Assembly (NCBI RefSeq): GCF_018343695.1
Contig: NZ_JAGYPJ010000001.1
Coordinates: forward strand, 2,839,992 to 2,903,991
Length of the DNA stretch: 64,000 bases
Reading direction: 5' to 3'
Source: Lederbergia citrisecunda
GTDB lineage: Bacteria; Bacillota; Bacilli; Bacillales; Bacillaceae_C
Shown: one piece after another, positions 53,422 to 62,525 of the stretch
How the letters are laid out: every line of letters begins with the position of its first letter
Position numbering within the stretch: the first letter of the stretch is position 1
The notes under the pieces: model-generated
What the model was told of the DNA's origin: nothing
Database searches by the model: none
What the model saw: the letters and a program-made list of their open reading frames with translations, nothing else
Translations under genes and position numbers: made by a program

Positions 53422-56001
53422 TTATATACTTTCTTGTTTCAGAGCATCAATGATGTTTTCCTTCTTAACTTTGGAGCTTGAATAGAGCATCGATGTACCG
53501 ACGATAAGGAAAACTGCCACAATTACATAGACAATACTTAACCACGGTAGTGAGAAACTATAACTAAACGAATTCGCTAAGGCCTTATAGATAAGAAGCA
53601 TACATATGACACTCAATGGGAGTCCGTAAATTAATGCCTTTATTCCATAAAAAATGCTTTCGTAGTTAATCATTTTGTTAAAACCTTTTGGTGTCATTCC
53701 TACTGATTTTAGCATCGCAAATTCGCGTTTTCTTAAAGAAATGCTCGTCGAAATGGTATTCAAGATATTCGCAATCGAAATCGCTGTAATTAACACGATA
53801 AACCCATACGTAAAGACAGACATGATCATGACCATTTGTTCTTCCTGCTGACGGCTTTGGTAAACGTTTCGGATGTAATGCTTTACTTCTTCCATTTCCT
53901 CTATTTTTTCCTGAGTTTTAAGTGGGTCATTACTATTTAAATACAGCATTACTGAGAATTCTCCGTCAATACCCAATTGTTTTAAGGTTGACTGAGAAAC
54001 TACTATATCCAAACCACCAGGTCCCCCTGGATAAGCTCCCATTGGAAGCTGATTCGTTAATGCAGCAACGGTCACTTTGTTCAAATATGTTTGTTCATCT
54101 GTTTCCATATCATTGGAATAAAGATCAATGTTCTCCCCGACCTTTGTATGAATGGCCTTTGTCTCCACATATTTTCCTGCATCACCATCTTCATACTTAA
54201 TCGTATCAATGACAATTGCCTTTAACCCCGTTTGGAGTTCGTTATAATCAGCACCTACTTCTTTCGCATAAACTTCTAAACTTTTATCATCTAACACATA
54301 AAGATTAATATAATAAGGATATTTCCCATCTATTAGCTGACTATTAAAGTCTTCAAATGTACGTAGCACATCTGCGGTAGCATCCTTTTCTACCCGCGAT
54401 GTCAAACCATGCACTTGTGACATAAGATTACTCTTCGTCACTTCATCCATCGATAAAATAGTATTGGCCAGCTGGTCGTCTCCTTCATGCCCTAACTCCA
54501 TCATGATGTCAAAGCTTTGTCCATCCTGTGAAAGCGATAATGATTTTTTCAAATTCGCTGTAAAATATGCAACTGATAAAAAGAGCATAATACTAATAAC
54601 AAGCGAAAAAACAGTAGCTTGATATCTGCGCTTATTTCTTTTTAAATTCTTCAAACCAATTTCAGCTTCAATTCCAAATACCCTGCGAACAAACTTAGAG
54701 GTTTTTACTGCCTTCCTCGTAAGCTTTACATCCGTTGATTGACGGATAGCATCTATAGCAGAAATTCGAGATGCTCTAATAGCTGGAATAAAAGTTGAGA
54801 TGAATATTGTAATAATCGATACCAAGACGGCTACGAGAATAGAACCTGGAGTTACGGTCACTTCTAACTTTTCACTTACTCCCATCGCTCCTTGAATGAT
54901 GGAATTAATAAATAAAAATGTTATTCCCATCCCTGCAAGACCCGCAATAATGCCAATTGGAATACTAATCAAACCAATGATAAATCCTTCAAAAAATACC
55001 GAGTTTTGCTTTTGTTTCTTTGTTGCCCCCACACTCGAAAGCATCCCTAAATGCCGGGAGCGTTCCGAAACGGAAATCGCAAAAGCATTATAAATTAAGG
55101 ATACTGATCCGATTATAATGATGACCATGATGATAGCCGATAATGAATATAGCGTTGTACGCATACCTTCACTTTTTATCACACCGTAATAACGCAGTAA
55201 ATTGTAATTAAATTCAACATTCTCTATCTGATTTTTTTCAGCTAATTTTTCTGCATGATCAAATAAAGAAGTTTTAATTTTGTTTACGACGACGGTTGCA
55301 TTCACCAGATTATCTTTACCGAGTAATCCTTCATCAAGATAGGAAATGACCGTATAACCTGGTGACCAAGGTGGCTCCCATGTAGGGCGTTTGATTGTAC
55401 CAACTATCGTGAATTCTTTTGTTGATGTATCTTTAAGCTCTTCATTTATTTCACCTTTTTCATTAGTCATTAAAGAAAAGGTTTGATCCATCGGTCCACG
55501 TATCTCAGGATCATTTGCGGTCCTCTTACCAACATCTAGTGTGATGATATCGCCAATTCTATAATCAACTTTGGCGTTATTAATAATTTCATCCGAAATG
55601 ACAATTTCATTTTCTGTTTTTGGCAATCTCCCGCTGCTTAACTCTATTGGAAACTGCTCAAAGCCGTAACGATTATATTCTTTAATAAATAAATACGGCT
55701 TATTTTCATTTTTACTACCTTTTAGTAATGCATAGCCTAGATCTTTTGAGAGTACGACTTTTTGCGTATTCTCATCTTTTTTTATGGTATGAACCTGGTC
55801 AATGTCTACATCTTTATAAAGAACATGCCATTCCCCTTCATCCGCAATCGTCTGCCTTTTCATTAAATCCATAAAAGAAACACCAATCGTTGCTACTGCT
55901 GTGAGCATTGCCACAGAAATGATAACCCCAATAATCGTGACAAGGGTTCGCCTTTTATTCTTCCTTAGATGTCTAATTGTCAGTTTGTTGACAATGTTCA
56001 T
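53422..56001 (-). CDS. FtsX-type ABC transporter permease (large, two FtsX units)
   Basis: An 859-residue membrane protein with about ten segments: one near the N-terminus, two FtsX-like blocks (about 285-400 and 735-850) and two extracytoplasmic regions. FtsX-type motifs include SERSRHLGMLSSVGATKKQ and LRKREFAMLKSVGMTPKG. Such permeases with a cytosolic ATPase act in peptide resistance, lipoprotein handling or mechanotransmission. Its ATG overlaps the ATPase stop by 4 bases. The neighbouring two-component genes fit a drug- or peptide-sensing unit. Confidence 0.9.
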   Translation of the reverse strand: MNIVNKLTIRHLRKNKRRTLVTIIGVIISVAMLTAVATIGVSFMDLMKRQTIADEGEWHVLYKDVDIDQVHTIKKDENTQKVVLSKDLGYALLKGSKNENKPYLFIKEYNRYGFEQFPIELSSGRLPKTENEIVISDEIINNAKVDYRIGDIITLDVGKRTANDPEIRGPMDQTFSLMTNEKGEINEELKDTSTKEFTIVGTIKRPTWEPPWSPGYTVISYLDEGLLGKDNLVNATVVVNKIKTSLFDHAEKLAEKNQIENVEFNYNLLRYYGVIKSEGMRTTLYSLSAIIMVIIIIGSVSLIYNAFAISVSERSRHLGMLSSVGATKKQKQNSVFFEGFIIGLISIPIGIIAGLAGMGITFLFINSIIQGAMGVSEKLEVTVTPGSILVAVLVSIITIFISTFIPAIRASRISAIDAIRQSTDVKLTRKAVKTSKFVRRVFGIEAEIGLKNLKRNKRRYQATVFSLVISIMLFLSVAYFTANLKKSLSLSQDGQSFDIMMELGHEGDDQLANTILSMDEVTKSNLMSQVHGLTSRVEKDATADVLRTFEDFNSQLIDGKYPYYINLYVLDDKSLEVYAKEVGADYNELQTGLKAIVIDTIKYEDGDAGKYVETKAIHTKVGENIDLYSNDMETDEQTYLNKVTVAALTNQLPMGAYPGGPGGLDIVVSQSTLKQLGIDGEFSVMLYLNSNDPLKTQEKIEEMEEVKHYIRNVYQSRQQEEQMVMIMSVFTYGFIVLITAISIANILNTISTSISLRKREFAMLKSVGMTPKGFNKMINYESIFYGIKALIYGLPLSVICMLLIYKALANSFSYSFSLPWLSIVYVIVAVFLIVGTSMLYSSSKVKKENIIDALKQESI

Positions 56002-56681
56002 GGACGAACCACCTCATCCTTCGTTACCCGACCGTCTTCAATGGCGATAATACGGTCTGCTTGAAGAGCAATTCTTTCGTCATGTGTAATAACTATAAGA
56101 GTTTGATTATACGTTTTATTAAACATTTTTAGTAAATCGATAATTTCCCCGCTATTTTTACTATCAAGATTTCCCGTTGGCTCATCCGCAAGCATAATCG
56201 CCGGATTGCTAATTAGCGCTCGACCGATTGAAACCCGCTGTTGCTGTCCACCGGAAAGCTGATTCGGTAGATGACCCAAGCGGTTCTCTAAATTTAACTT
56301 TTTAACAATATCATCAAATTGCTTTTTATCCACTTTATGTTGGTCCAGCAATAGCGGTAATGTAATATTTTCTTCTACTGTCAAAACCGGAATGAGATTG
56401 TAAAATTGATAGATTAAGCCGATTTGTCTTCTTCTAAAAATCGCTAACTGTGTTTCATTAAGATTGTAAATATCCGTATTATCCACAAATACCTTACCAC
56501 TCGAAGGTCTATCCACACCGCCGAGCAGATGTAAAAGCGTAGATTTACCAGATCCAGATGGGCCGATTATCGCGACAAACTCGCCTTTTTTAACGGAAAA
56601 AGAAACATTATCCAATGCTTTAACGGCAGTCTCACCTTTTCCATACACTTTAGACAGATTTTCTATTTTTAAAATTTCCAT
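55998..56681 (-). CDS. MacB/LolD-type ABC transporter ATPase
   Basis: A 227-residue ATPase of the LolD/MacB class: Walker [10 protein letters not shown] near 41, the class-specific [19 protein letters not shown], signature LSGGQQQR and Walker B IMLADEP followed by TGNLDS. The ATG follows GGAGG. It pairs with the downstream FtsX-type permease. An operator-like direct repeat and -10 lie upstream (56710-56749). Confidence 0.94.
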   Translation of the reverse strand: MEILKIENLSKVYGKGETAVKALDNVSFSVKKGEFVAIIGPSGSGKSTLLHLLGGVDRPSSGKVFVDNTDIYNLNETQLAIFRRRQIGLIYQFYNLIPVLTVEENITLPLLLDQHKVDKKQFDDIVKKLNLENRLGHLPNQLSGGQQQRVSIGRALISNPAIMLADEPTGNLDSKNSGEIIDLLKMFNKTYNQTLIVITHDERIALQADRIIAIEDGRVTKDEVVRP

Positions 56682-56709
56682 CGTAAAACCTCCATCACAT
56701 TTACTGTTA

Positions 56710-56749
56710 ATTATAGTTTATCTGTCTTAAATGACTTTCAAGTGACTTT
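56710..56749 (-). promoter_or_regulatory. Probable regulated promoter of the FtsX-type transporter
   Basis: Two TGACTTT repeats (56732-56738 and 56743-56749 as read on the plus strand) are spaced exactly 11 bp apart. They lie just upstream of a consensus -10 (TATAAT on the minus strand, 56715-56710). A weak -35 (AAAGTC) is inside the repeat. Direct repeats at about one helical turn overlapping a poor -35 are typical for OmpR-family activators; the adjacent regulator gene is the obvious candidate. The 306-bp gap 56682-56987 otherwise holds a terminator. Confidence 0.55.
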
Positions 56750-56789
56750 GAAAATGACAATTTAGTCACTTAAGAAGGTATTCATATAA

Positions 56790-56827
56790 TAAAAAAGACG
56801 GTAAAGTGCTGGACACACCCTACCGAC
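56790..56827 (-). terminator. Terminator of the two-component operon
   Basis: On the minus strand CGGTA pairs with TACCG, with a further GTG/CAC pairing inside, followed by TTTTTTATT. It lies about 160 bases after the kinase stop. Confidence 0.55.
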
Positions 56828-56987
56828 TGGCACAATAAAGTTCGCTTTAATGAAATAAAAAAGTAATGTCGCAAGTAGTCATCACCTTACCCCCTTCTAT
56901 ACATCCAGGAGGTACAAGCCTTCCATCCTTAACTTCACTATATTATGCCTACCTGCTATTTGGGTCGTATTTCCAGATTATCATTCT

Positions 56988-57989
56988 CTAAATTACTTGT
57001 TTATAAAACTTAATCCTAAATTGTGTCCCCTTCCCTTTTCCACTATCAACACTGATATCCCCATTTTGACTTTTTATAATGCTATATGCCATCGCAAGTC
57101 CAATACCTACGCTATCTTCACTTGCATTTTTCCCTTTGTAAAAACGTTTAAAAATATACGGAAGATCTTCTTTCGGTATGCCTTTTCCATTATCAGCAAT
57201 TATCATCTCCGTGAACAACGCGTTTTCTGTAAAGGAAATCGTAATTGTTCCACCTTCATCGGTATGTTCCACACAGTTTTTAAAAATATTAATAATTGCT
57301 TCCACCGTCCAATTGAAATCTCCAATAAATGAGACAGTGTCCTCACCTTCTATCGAAACGGTTTGCTCTTTAATATCAATTGGAATGAGGACCGATTGCA
57401 TGGATGTATGAATCAGTTTCTGCAATATGATTTTATCTTTTTTAAACTGAACCGTACCTGCATCTATTTTTGATAGCTTTAATAATGAAGAAACTAGCCA
57501 TTCAATCCGCTCGAGTTGAACTCGTATATTGCGTGTGAATTCCACTCTTTTTTCCTTTGGCAGTTCGGCATCACTTAATAAATCAGACATCACCATCATT
57601 GAAGTTAACGGTGTTTTTAATTGGTGGGATATATCGGAAATTGCATCTGTTAGTTGGATTTTATCTTTTTGTAAAAGCGAGCTCTGTTCAGAAAGCATTA
57701 ATGTAACTTTATAAATATCGTTTTTTAAAATACTAAGTTCGCCTTCATGGTTGTCTCTTAAATCGAGAGAATAATTGCCACTAGTAATTTGACGTAAATA
57801 ACTGGACAACTTTTCAATTTCACGATATCTCCAACTCGTAAAGATGAAACAGGAAGTAATCAGTAAAATAGATACACTCGAAACAAGAACAAAGGTAGAC
57901 GTTGAAATAAAGAATGCCACAATCATTGCCGCCAAACTGATGGAGCACATAACTAGTAATAGAATCTGAATCTCTTTATTCCGCAGCAT
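56988..57989 (-). CDS. Sensor histidine kinase
   Basis: A 333-residue kinase with two N-terminal membrane segments and almost no extracellular loop, as in intramembrane-sensing kinases. A short linker is followed by the phosphoacceptor motif DISHQLKTPLTSM, an N box (NIFKNCVEHTDEGG), a G1 box (IADNGKGIP) and a G2 box (VGIGLAMAYSI). The ATG at 57989 is preferred; a TTG at 58001 lies inside the regulator gene. The genes are coupled. Position beside the FtsX-type transporter suggests a Bce-like sensing module in which the transporter may be part of the sensor. Confidence 0.9.
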   Translation of the reverse strand: MLRNKEIQILLLVMCSISLAAMIVAFFISTSTFVLVSSVSILLITSCFIFTSWRYREIEKLSSYLRQITSGNYSLDLRDNHEGELSILKNDIYKVTLMLSEQSSLLQKDKIQLTDAISDISHQLKTPLTSMMVMSDLLSDAELPKEKRVEFTRNIRVQLERIEWLVSSLLKLSKIDAGTVQFKKDKIILQKLIHTSMQSVLIPIDIKEQTVSIEGEDTVSFIGDFNWTVEAIINIFKNCVEHTDEGGTITISFTENALFTEMIIADNGKGIPKEDLPYIFKRFYKGKNASEDSVGIGLAMAYSIIKSQNGDISVDSGKGKGTQFRIKFYKQVI

Positions 57990-57990
57990 G

Positions 57991-58674
57991 TTAATCGCCA
58001 ACCTTATAGCCCAGTCCGCGTACCGTTTTAATAATGGTTGGATTTTGCGGTTGGTCCTCTAGTTTTTCTCGCAATCTTTTGATGTAAACCGTCAATGTAT
58101 TGTCATTCACAAAGTCCCCTGCTACATCCCAAATTTGCTCAAGCAGCTGGTTTCGGGAAAGAACTTGTCCAATATGATTGGCAAAGATTAGCAACAAACG
58201 ATATTCTAACGCTGTTAAAATTACCTCAACGCCATTTTTATATACTTTTCCCTCAAGCGTGTTGATTCTAATATTGTTCATTTCAATAAGCGTTTTTGAC
58301 TGGGCTTGCTTGTTATATCTTCGTAAAACTGATTTAATTCGGGAAAGCAGCTCGCGAATACGGAATGGCTTCGTAATATAATCGTCTGCCCCCATATCGA
58401 GCCCCATTACGACATTAACTTCGTCGTCCACGGCAGTTAAAAAAATGACCGGAACATCGCCCTTCTCTTTAACGATTTTACACAATTCATAGCCGCTTCC
58501 ATCTGGCAAAGACAAATCAAATAAACATAGAGCAATCTGATCAAGTTGTTTCGCTATTATCTTCTTAGCTGAATCAGCATCGTGGCATAAAATCGTGGAA
58601 AAATGATCCTGTTGGAGGGAGTATTCAAGTCCAGAAGCAATCGTTTTATCATCTTCCACAAGTAAAATTTTCAT
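57991..58674 (-). CDS. OmpR-family response regulator
   Basis: A 227-residue response regulator: receiver (LLVEDDKTI, LFDLSLPDGSG with the phospho-accepting Asp, KPFRIRELLSRI) and winged-helix domain (about 130-225, TLTVYIKRLREKL). The ATG follows GAAGGTG. It is first in the regulator-kinase operon and probably controls the downstream transporter genes. Confidence 0.94.
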   Translation of the reverse strand: MKILLVEDDKTIASGLEYSLQQDHFSTILCHDADSAKKIIAKQLDQIALCLFDLSLPDGSGYELCKIVKEKGDVPVIFLTAVDDEVNVVMGLDMGADDYITKPFRIRELLSRIKSVLRRYNKQAQSKTLIEMNNIRINTLEGKVYKNGVEVILTALEYRLLLIFANHIGQVLSRNQLLEQIWDVAGDFVNDNTLTVYIKRLREKLEDQPQNPTIIKTVRGLGYKVGD

Positions 58675-58820
58675 ATGTAGATCACCTTCTCGTGAATCAT
58701 TATGTATAAAGTGTAAGGAATATGGGTTGATTGTGCAATAACTATCATTGTAATGAAGGGATTGACGAGTAGAATGCTGTACGAGTGTCGTTATGAAGAT
58801 AGATTTTATAGAAATAGCAT

Positions 58821-58851
58821 TTGGAAGCGCTATCCATTTCTATGATATAAT
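58821..58851 (+). promoter_or_regulatory. Promoter of the toxin gene
   Basis: An extended -10 TGATATAAT (TATAAT at 58846-58851) is well matched. The -35 candidate TTGGAA (58821-58826) is weak and at a long spacing of 19. It lies about 65 bases upstream of the toxin start, leaving a long 5' untranslated region typical of type I toxins. Confidence 0.6.
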
Positions 58852-58917
58852 AAAATTATACAGTTACATAAGCAGGGTGGGCAGCGACCACTTCCTCGTA
58901 GAGAGGAGGTGACGCTG

Positions 58918-59016
58918 ATGGTAACTCTATACGAAGCAATAGTCTTGATGATAATGTTCTCAAGTCTAATCGTATCAGTAGTCGCCGTAGTTATTTCTCT
59001 ATATAAAAAGAAATAA
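58918..59016 (+). CDS. Type I toxin, putative holin-like small membrane peptide
   Basis: A 32-residue peptide that begins MVTLYEAIVLMIMFSSLIV, has one membrane helix (about 8-28) and ends in a lysine tail (LYKKK). This is the pattern of the putative holin-like toxin family (TxpA/BsrG-like) of Bacillus. The ATG has a very strong GAGGAGGTG site. It lies in a convergent arrangement with an antisense RNA promoter at 59146-59174, as in txpA/ratA. Overproduction would damage the membrane; the antitoxin would block its mRNA. Confidence 0.85.
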   Translation: MVTLYEAIVLMIMFSSLIVSVVAVVISLYKKK

Positions 59017-59139
59017 CCCTCCCTTGCTTTGACCCGGCATAGGGGGTTATTTCTTCCTTGGGTCGCTGCACTTCATGCAGTGTAGCTGTATGTTGGGATG
59101 CCAGCTGCAACTGGCGTCCCTGTTTAATTTATGCTGTAT
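59008..59139 (-). ncRNA. Antisense RNA antitoxin of the holin-like toxin
   Basis: The minus-strand promoter would start an RNA near 59139. Its first part folds into a hairpin (GGACGCCAG with CTGGCATCC, at 59094-59120). A second stem over GCTGCAC follows, and it ends in the GAAATAACCC/GGGTTATTTC terminator with TTTTTATA. It overlaps the toxin 3' end in antisense, so base pairing with the toxin mRNA is expected. Confidence 0.75.
59010..59058. terminator. Bidirectional terminator shared by toxin and antitoxin RNAs
   Basis: GAAATAACCC (59010-59019) pairs with GGGTTATTTC (59044-59053), with further pairing inside. A T-tract follows on the minus strand (TTTTTATA) and a weaker one on the plus strand. 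Confidence 0.78.
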
Positions 59140-59145
59140 ATCTAT

Positions 59146-59174
59146 ATTATATTCATACCCTTTACAATTGTAAA
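59146..59174 (-). promoter_or_regulatory. Promoter of the antisense antitoxin RNA
   Basis: On the minus strand TTTACA (59174-59169), exactly 17 bp and TATAAT (59151-59146). It is a strong sigma-A promoter that points toward the toxin gene. Confidence 0.8.
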
Positions 59175-59205
59175 GATAACATGGTACAAGGCAGGTGCAG
59201 GATAA

Positions 59206-59775
59206 TTGAAGGTCAACAACGAAACAGATATCATTCGCTTAATTGAACAAGATTATTGGATGATGGATATTTTGCACTATGCAAAATCTCTCAAATTACC
59301 CGATTGGTGGATTTGTGCAGGATTTGTTCGTTCGAAAATTTGGGATGAATTACATGGGTTCACTAAACGAACCCCACTCTCAGATATTGATGTCATTTAT
59401 TATGATCCTAACAATTTAAAGGAAGAGACTGAAAAGGAATATGAGGATCACCTACGAGCACTAAATCCAGCTATTCCGTGGTCGGTAAAAAACGAGGCGA
59501 GAATGCATTTACGAAATAATGTACCACCCTACGAATCTTCCATTGATGCTATATCAAAGTTTCCGGAAACTGCAACGTCTTTGGGAGTAAAATTAGATTC
59601 CAAGGATCGCATTATTTTAACGGCTCCATATGGAGTTCATGATGTCATTCACCTAGAAGTAAGGCCGACTCCCTATATTTTAGAAAATCAACTACTAGCT
59701 ACACTATATAAAGAACGCATTCTAAATAAAAATTGGATTTCCACTTGGACGAATTTAAAGATATTTCATTGTTAA
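59206..59775 (+). CDS. Nucleotidyltransferase family protein (DUF925-like)
   Basis: A 189-residue protein of the nucleotidyltransferase-like family. Motifs are DWWICAGFVRSKIWDELHGF and the acid pair in LSDIDVIYYD. The C-terminal LEVRPTPYILENQLLATLYKERI is typical. The start is TTG with a weak ribosome site, just downstream of the toxin-antitoxin locus. The activity is unknown. It may be in one transcript with the next gene, 15 bases on. Confidence 0.85.
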   Translation: MKVNNETDIIRLIEQDYWMMDILHYAKSLKLPDWWICAGFVRSKIWDELHGFTKRTPLSDIDVIYYDPNNLKEETEKEYEDHLRALNPAIPWSVKNEARMHLRNNVPPYESSIDAISKFPETATSLGVKLDSKDRIILTAPYGVHDVIHLEVRPTPYILENQLLATLYKERILNKNWISTWTNLKIFHC

Positions 59776-59790
59776 ATGGAGTTGATTTAG

Positions 59791-60645
59791 CTGAATAACG
59801 AACAGATTTATCTCACTAGTAGAGTGCAAAGAGTCTTTCGTATTGCTGAAAATGAGGCACTTGCAGCTAATAGTATTGTATTGACTCCCGGCCATATACT
59901 CTTAGCTTGTTTTCTCGAAAAAACAGGTGTATTGGAGGAAATTTCATTAAGATGCAATATAGATTTAGACTTATTAAGGGCAGTAATTGAGCCTAAAAAT
60001 TCTCCTATTTTTAGCGACTTTTTTACAGTCCCGGTTACTGAAGAAGTGGGAATGTTTATTGAAAAGCCTATTACTTATATGAAAAGATACAAGCAAATTT
60101 ATATAAATGAGGGACATATACTTAAGGCCTTATTGACGACAAATACGGTTGACTTCTATTTATCCGAGAAAGATAAGAAAATAATTATGGCTCTCGGAAC
60201 GACTTCACGCGACATGATTACTCACCTTGGTAACTATAACCTTCGCGACATTAAGCATCCACCTTTTATTCGAAAGGTGAAAAAAGACGATTATAAAAAA
60301 CTTATTCAATTCGTAAAGAAGTATTTTTCCGAGGAATGGAGACAAACGATTGAAAAAGGATTTTGTGAAGAAAACCCTACCATCTACGTTGCTTTTGAAG
60401 GAAGTAATACAATAGTAGGTTTTGCAGCCTATGATGTCTATCAAAATAAAAAATGTTATTTTGGTCCAATGGGGGTACACCCTTCACAACGAACAAAAGG
60501 GATTGGATATTCATTGTTACATCACTGCTTAAAAGATATGAAAGAAATAGGATATTAATATGCAATTATTGGAGAAGCAGGTCCAATGGAGTTTTACGAG
60601 AAAGCTTGTAACGCAGTAGTGATTCCAACGCCTGTAGAAATCTAA
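59791..60645 (+). pseudogene. Clp N-domain and GNAT acetyltransferase fusion with in-frame stop
   Basis: Residues up to about 140 form a Clp N-terminal (R) domain with double repeats (VQRVFRIAENEALAANS, LTPGHILLACFLEKTGVL and INEGHILKALLTT). Residues from about 160 form a GNAT fold (VHPSQRTKGIGYSLLHHCLK). A TAA at 60556-60558 interrupts the frame just before YAIIGEAGPMEFYEKA, which then runs in the same frame to a natural stop at 60645. A CTG at 59791 with GGAG upstream may be the start; a GTG lies at 59824. The truncated product would lack the last GNAT strands. Confidence 0.7.
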
Positions 60646-60701
60646 TAAAAGATTATCATAATAATGAGGATGTAATTTTAAACAAAGAGGCGGGATTCGT
60701 T

Positions 60702-61004
60702 TTGTTGTTTATTGTACTTTTCTTTTCTTTAATAGGTTCTACAATAATATCGATGTGGATATTTTATAAGAGCAATCATAAATGGTTAAGCAACTTATCA
60801 TCTTTATGCATGAACACGCTCATTTTAGGTATGATGTCATGGCTGTTTTACAATTTTGACGAAGAAGCTAGAGCCTTTGGCTTTGGATATTCTAGCATGA
60901 TTTATCTGATATTTTATATTCCCATTTTAACGTGGATCAACTTTTTCATTCTTGAATACGTGATTTTTAGGAGGAAAAAAATCTACGACAAAAACGCTTT
61001 TTAA
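60702..61004 (+). CDS. Small membrane protein with three helices
   Basis: A 100-residue hydrophobic protein with segments at about 1-22, 31-52 and 66-90 and a basic tail (FRRKKIYDKN). The start is TTG after a GAGGCGGG site. I do not recognise the family. It follows the interrupted acetyltransferase gene and its stop lies inside a terminator stem. Confidence 0.6.
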   Translation: MLFIVLFFSLIGSTIISMWIFYKSNHKWLSNLSSLCMNTLILGMMSWLFYNFDEEARAFGFGYSSMIYLIFYIPILTWINFFILEYVIFRRKKIYDKNAF

Positions 61005-61022
61005 TAAAAAGCGTTTTTGTTC
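60988..61022. terminator. Bidirectional terminator
   Basis: ACAAAAACGCTTTTT pairs with AAAAAGCGTTTTTGT around a short loop. It serves the small membrane protein gene and the convergent GNAT gene. Confidence 0.8.
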
Positions 61023-61028
61023 ATACAT

Positions 61029-61442
61029 TTATTCATCTGTATTTCCAGATTGCCTGCTATAATTCCTAAAAATCATACCATTCGTCCTGAACATTCCGAA
61101 ATTCTCATAATAAGGAACTAAATCATCATCACAACATAGATCAATCATATATATGTGATTGAGTTCGTTTAGCATCCGGCTAACTAATTCCTTACCGATC
61201 CCTTTATTTTTGTATTCCGGTAATACTTCTAGAAGTGGAATGTATGCTGATAGAACTCCGTCACTTATTGCTGTTATGAATCCCACTACTTGATTATCAG
61301 TTTCATCTATTGCGATAACTACATTGCTACTGTTTCTTAAAAGCTTTAGGTGAGTTTGTGGATTTGGTGGATTTGGCCAATCTACAAAAAAACCGTTTAG
61401 CATATCAGATGAAATTCCATCAAGGGTATTTTTATATATCAT
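61029..61442 (-). CDS. GNAT family N-acetyltransferase
   Basis: A 137-residue acetyltransferase with the acetyl-CoA-binding loop YKNKGIGKELVSRML and the C-terminal DDDLVPYYENFGM. The ATG at 61442 has GGAG upstream; an in-frame TTG at 61457 overlaps that site. It is a single gene and the acceptor is unknown. Confidence 0.88.
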   Translation of the reverse strand: MIYKNTLDGISSDMLNGFFVDWPNPPNPQTHLKLLRNSSNVVIAIDETDNQVVGFITAISDGVLSAYIPLLEVLPEYKNKGIGKELVSRMLNELNHIYMIDLCCDDDLVPYYENFGMFRTNGMIFRNYSRQSGNTDE

Positions 61443-61522
61443 ATATATCATCTCCAATTTTGTTATTTATTAGGAAGATGATATATATCAACAGTAAAGT
61501 AACAAAATGATAACCGCCTTTT

Positions 61523-62398
61523 TTATTGAGAAGTTTCCATTTGCCTAAGTGCTTTCATTATCGCTTTGGCAACGCCATCTTCATCATTCGTATCTGTTTC
61601 GTATCTGCAAATATCTTTTATTTCCTGCTCGGAATTTCCCATCGCTACTGAATGGCCGACAATTTTCAACATGGATAAATCATTATAGTTGTCGCCCATC
61701 GCCATCGTGTCTTCTAGTGATATGCCCTTATCTTCTACATATCTTCTAAGTGCATTTCCTTTACGAGCTTCGTGATGCATAACTTCTAAGTTGTTTCGAC
61801 CTGATGAAGTCACTTCTAACCCACCGATTTTTTTTAGACGCTCACTTGCTTCCATTAATAATTCTTCATCCATTGAAAAAGCAAGAAATTTATATACATG
61901 GCAATCTGTCTCTTCAAATATAGGATTAAAATCATCAATTATATGAATGAGTCGCTGATGAAATCGCTCGTCGGCAGATTCACGGATCTTATTAACATCT
62001 TGTGATGGGTTCGCTGTATGATAAATATCAACGAGTGCTTGTATTCCTTTTTCATAATCAGTTGTAAAGGTCCCACCAGTAGTATAAAGTTCAAAGTAAA
62101 TGTTCAGATCTTCAAACACTGAAGTAATCTTCGCTCCAGTTGGTCCATCCAATCCTACAGAGTAACTGACATTCCCTTCCATATCACGAATTTCCCCACC
62201 ATTTACACAAATGGCTGGCAATGTAAGCCCAGTCTTATTAAGTACATAACGGACTTCGTTATACGCCCTTCCTGTTACCAAAACGAAATCAATTCCCTTT
62301 TCCAGAGCTGCTTGGATGGCGCGAATATTCTCCTCACTTACCTCTTGCCTTGCATTTAATAACGTCCCGTCCATATCTGATGCAATACATTTTATCAA
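61523..62398 (-). CDS. Cof-type HAD-IIB family phosphatase
   Basis: A 291-residue HAD hydrolase. The nucleophile motif is DMDGTLLN at residues 8-15, then VTGRAY (motif II), a C2B cap (about 85-205) and the final acidic motif GDNYNDLSML. It dephosphorylates small phosphorylated metabolites; the substrate is unknown. The ATG follows AAGGAG. It is a single gene. Confidence 0.93.
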   Translation of the reverse strand: MIKCIASDMDGTLLNARQEVSEENIRAIQAALEKGIDFVLVTGRAYNEVRYVLNKTGLTLPAICVNGGEIRDMEGNVSYSVGLDGPTGAKITSVFEDLNIYFELYTTGGTFTTDYEKGIQALVDIYHTANPSQDVNKIRESADERFHQRLIHIIDDFNPIFEETDCHVYKFLAFSMDEELLMEASERLKKIGGLEVTSSGRNNLEVMHHEARKGNALRRYVEDKGISLEDTMAMGDNYNDLSMLKIVGHSVAMGNSEQEIKDICRYETDTNDEDGVAKAIMKALRQMETSQ

Positions 62399-62480
62399 TT
62401 TTCATTGCTCCTTCATTATGCTAAACGCACTTTTCTATTGTGAACAATTCTATCTGAAAAAGAGTATCAATGCAATGAAA

Positions 62481-62525
62481 TGGGGACAGGTCCGATTAGA
62501 CCTGTCCCTTTTGGACCTGTCCCCA
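62481..62525. repeat. GGGGACAGG-type intergenic repeat
   Basis: TGGGGACAGGTCC and GGACCTGTCCCC form an inverted pair around GACCTGTCCCTTTT. It is the second copy of the element at 16271-16327. The rest of the 335-bp gap 62399-62733 shows no gene. Confidence 0.75.
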
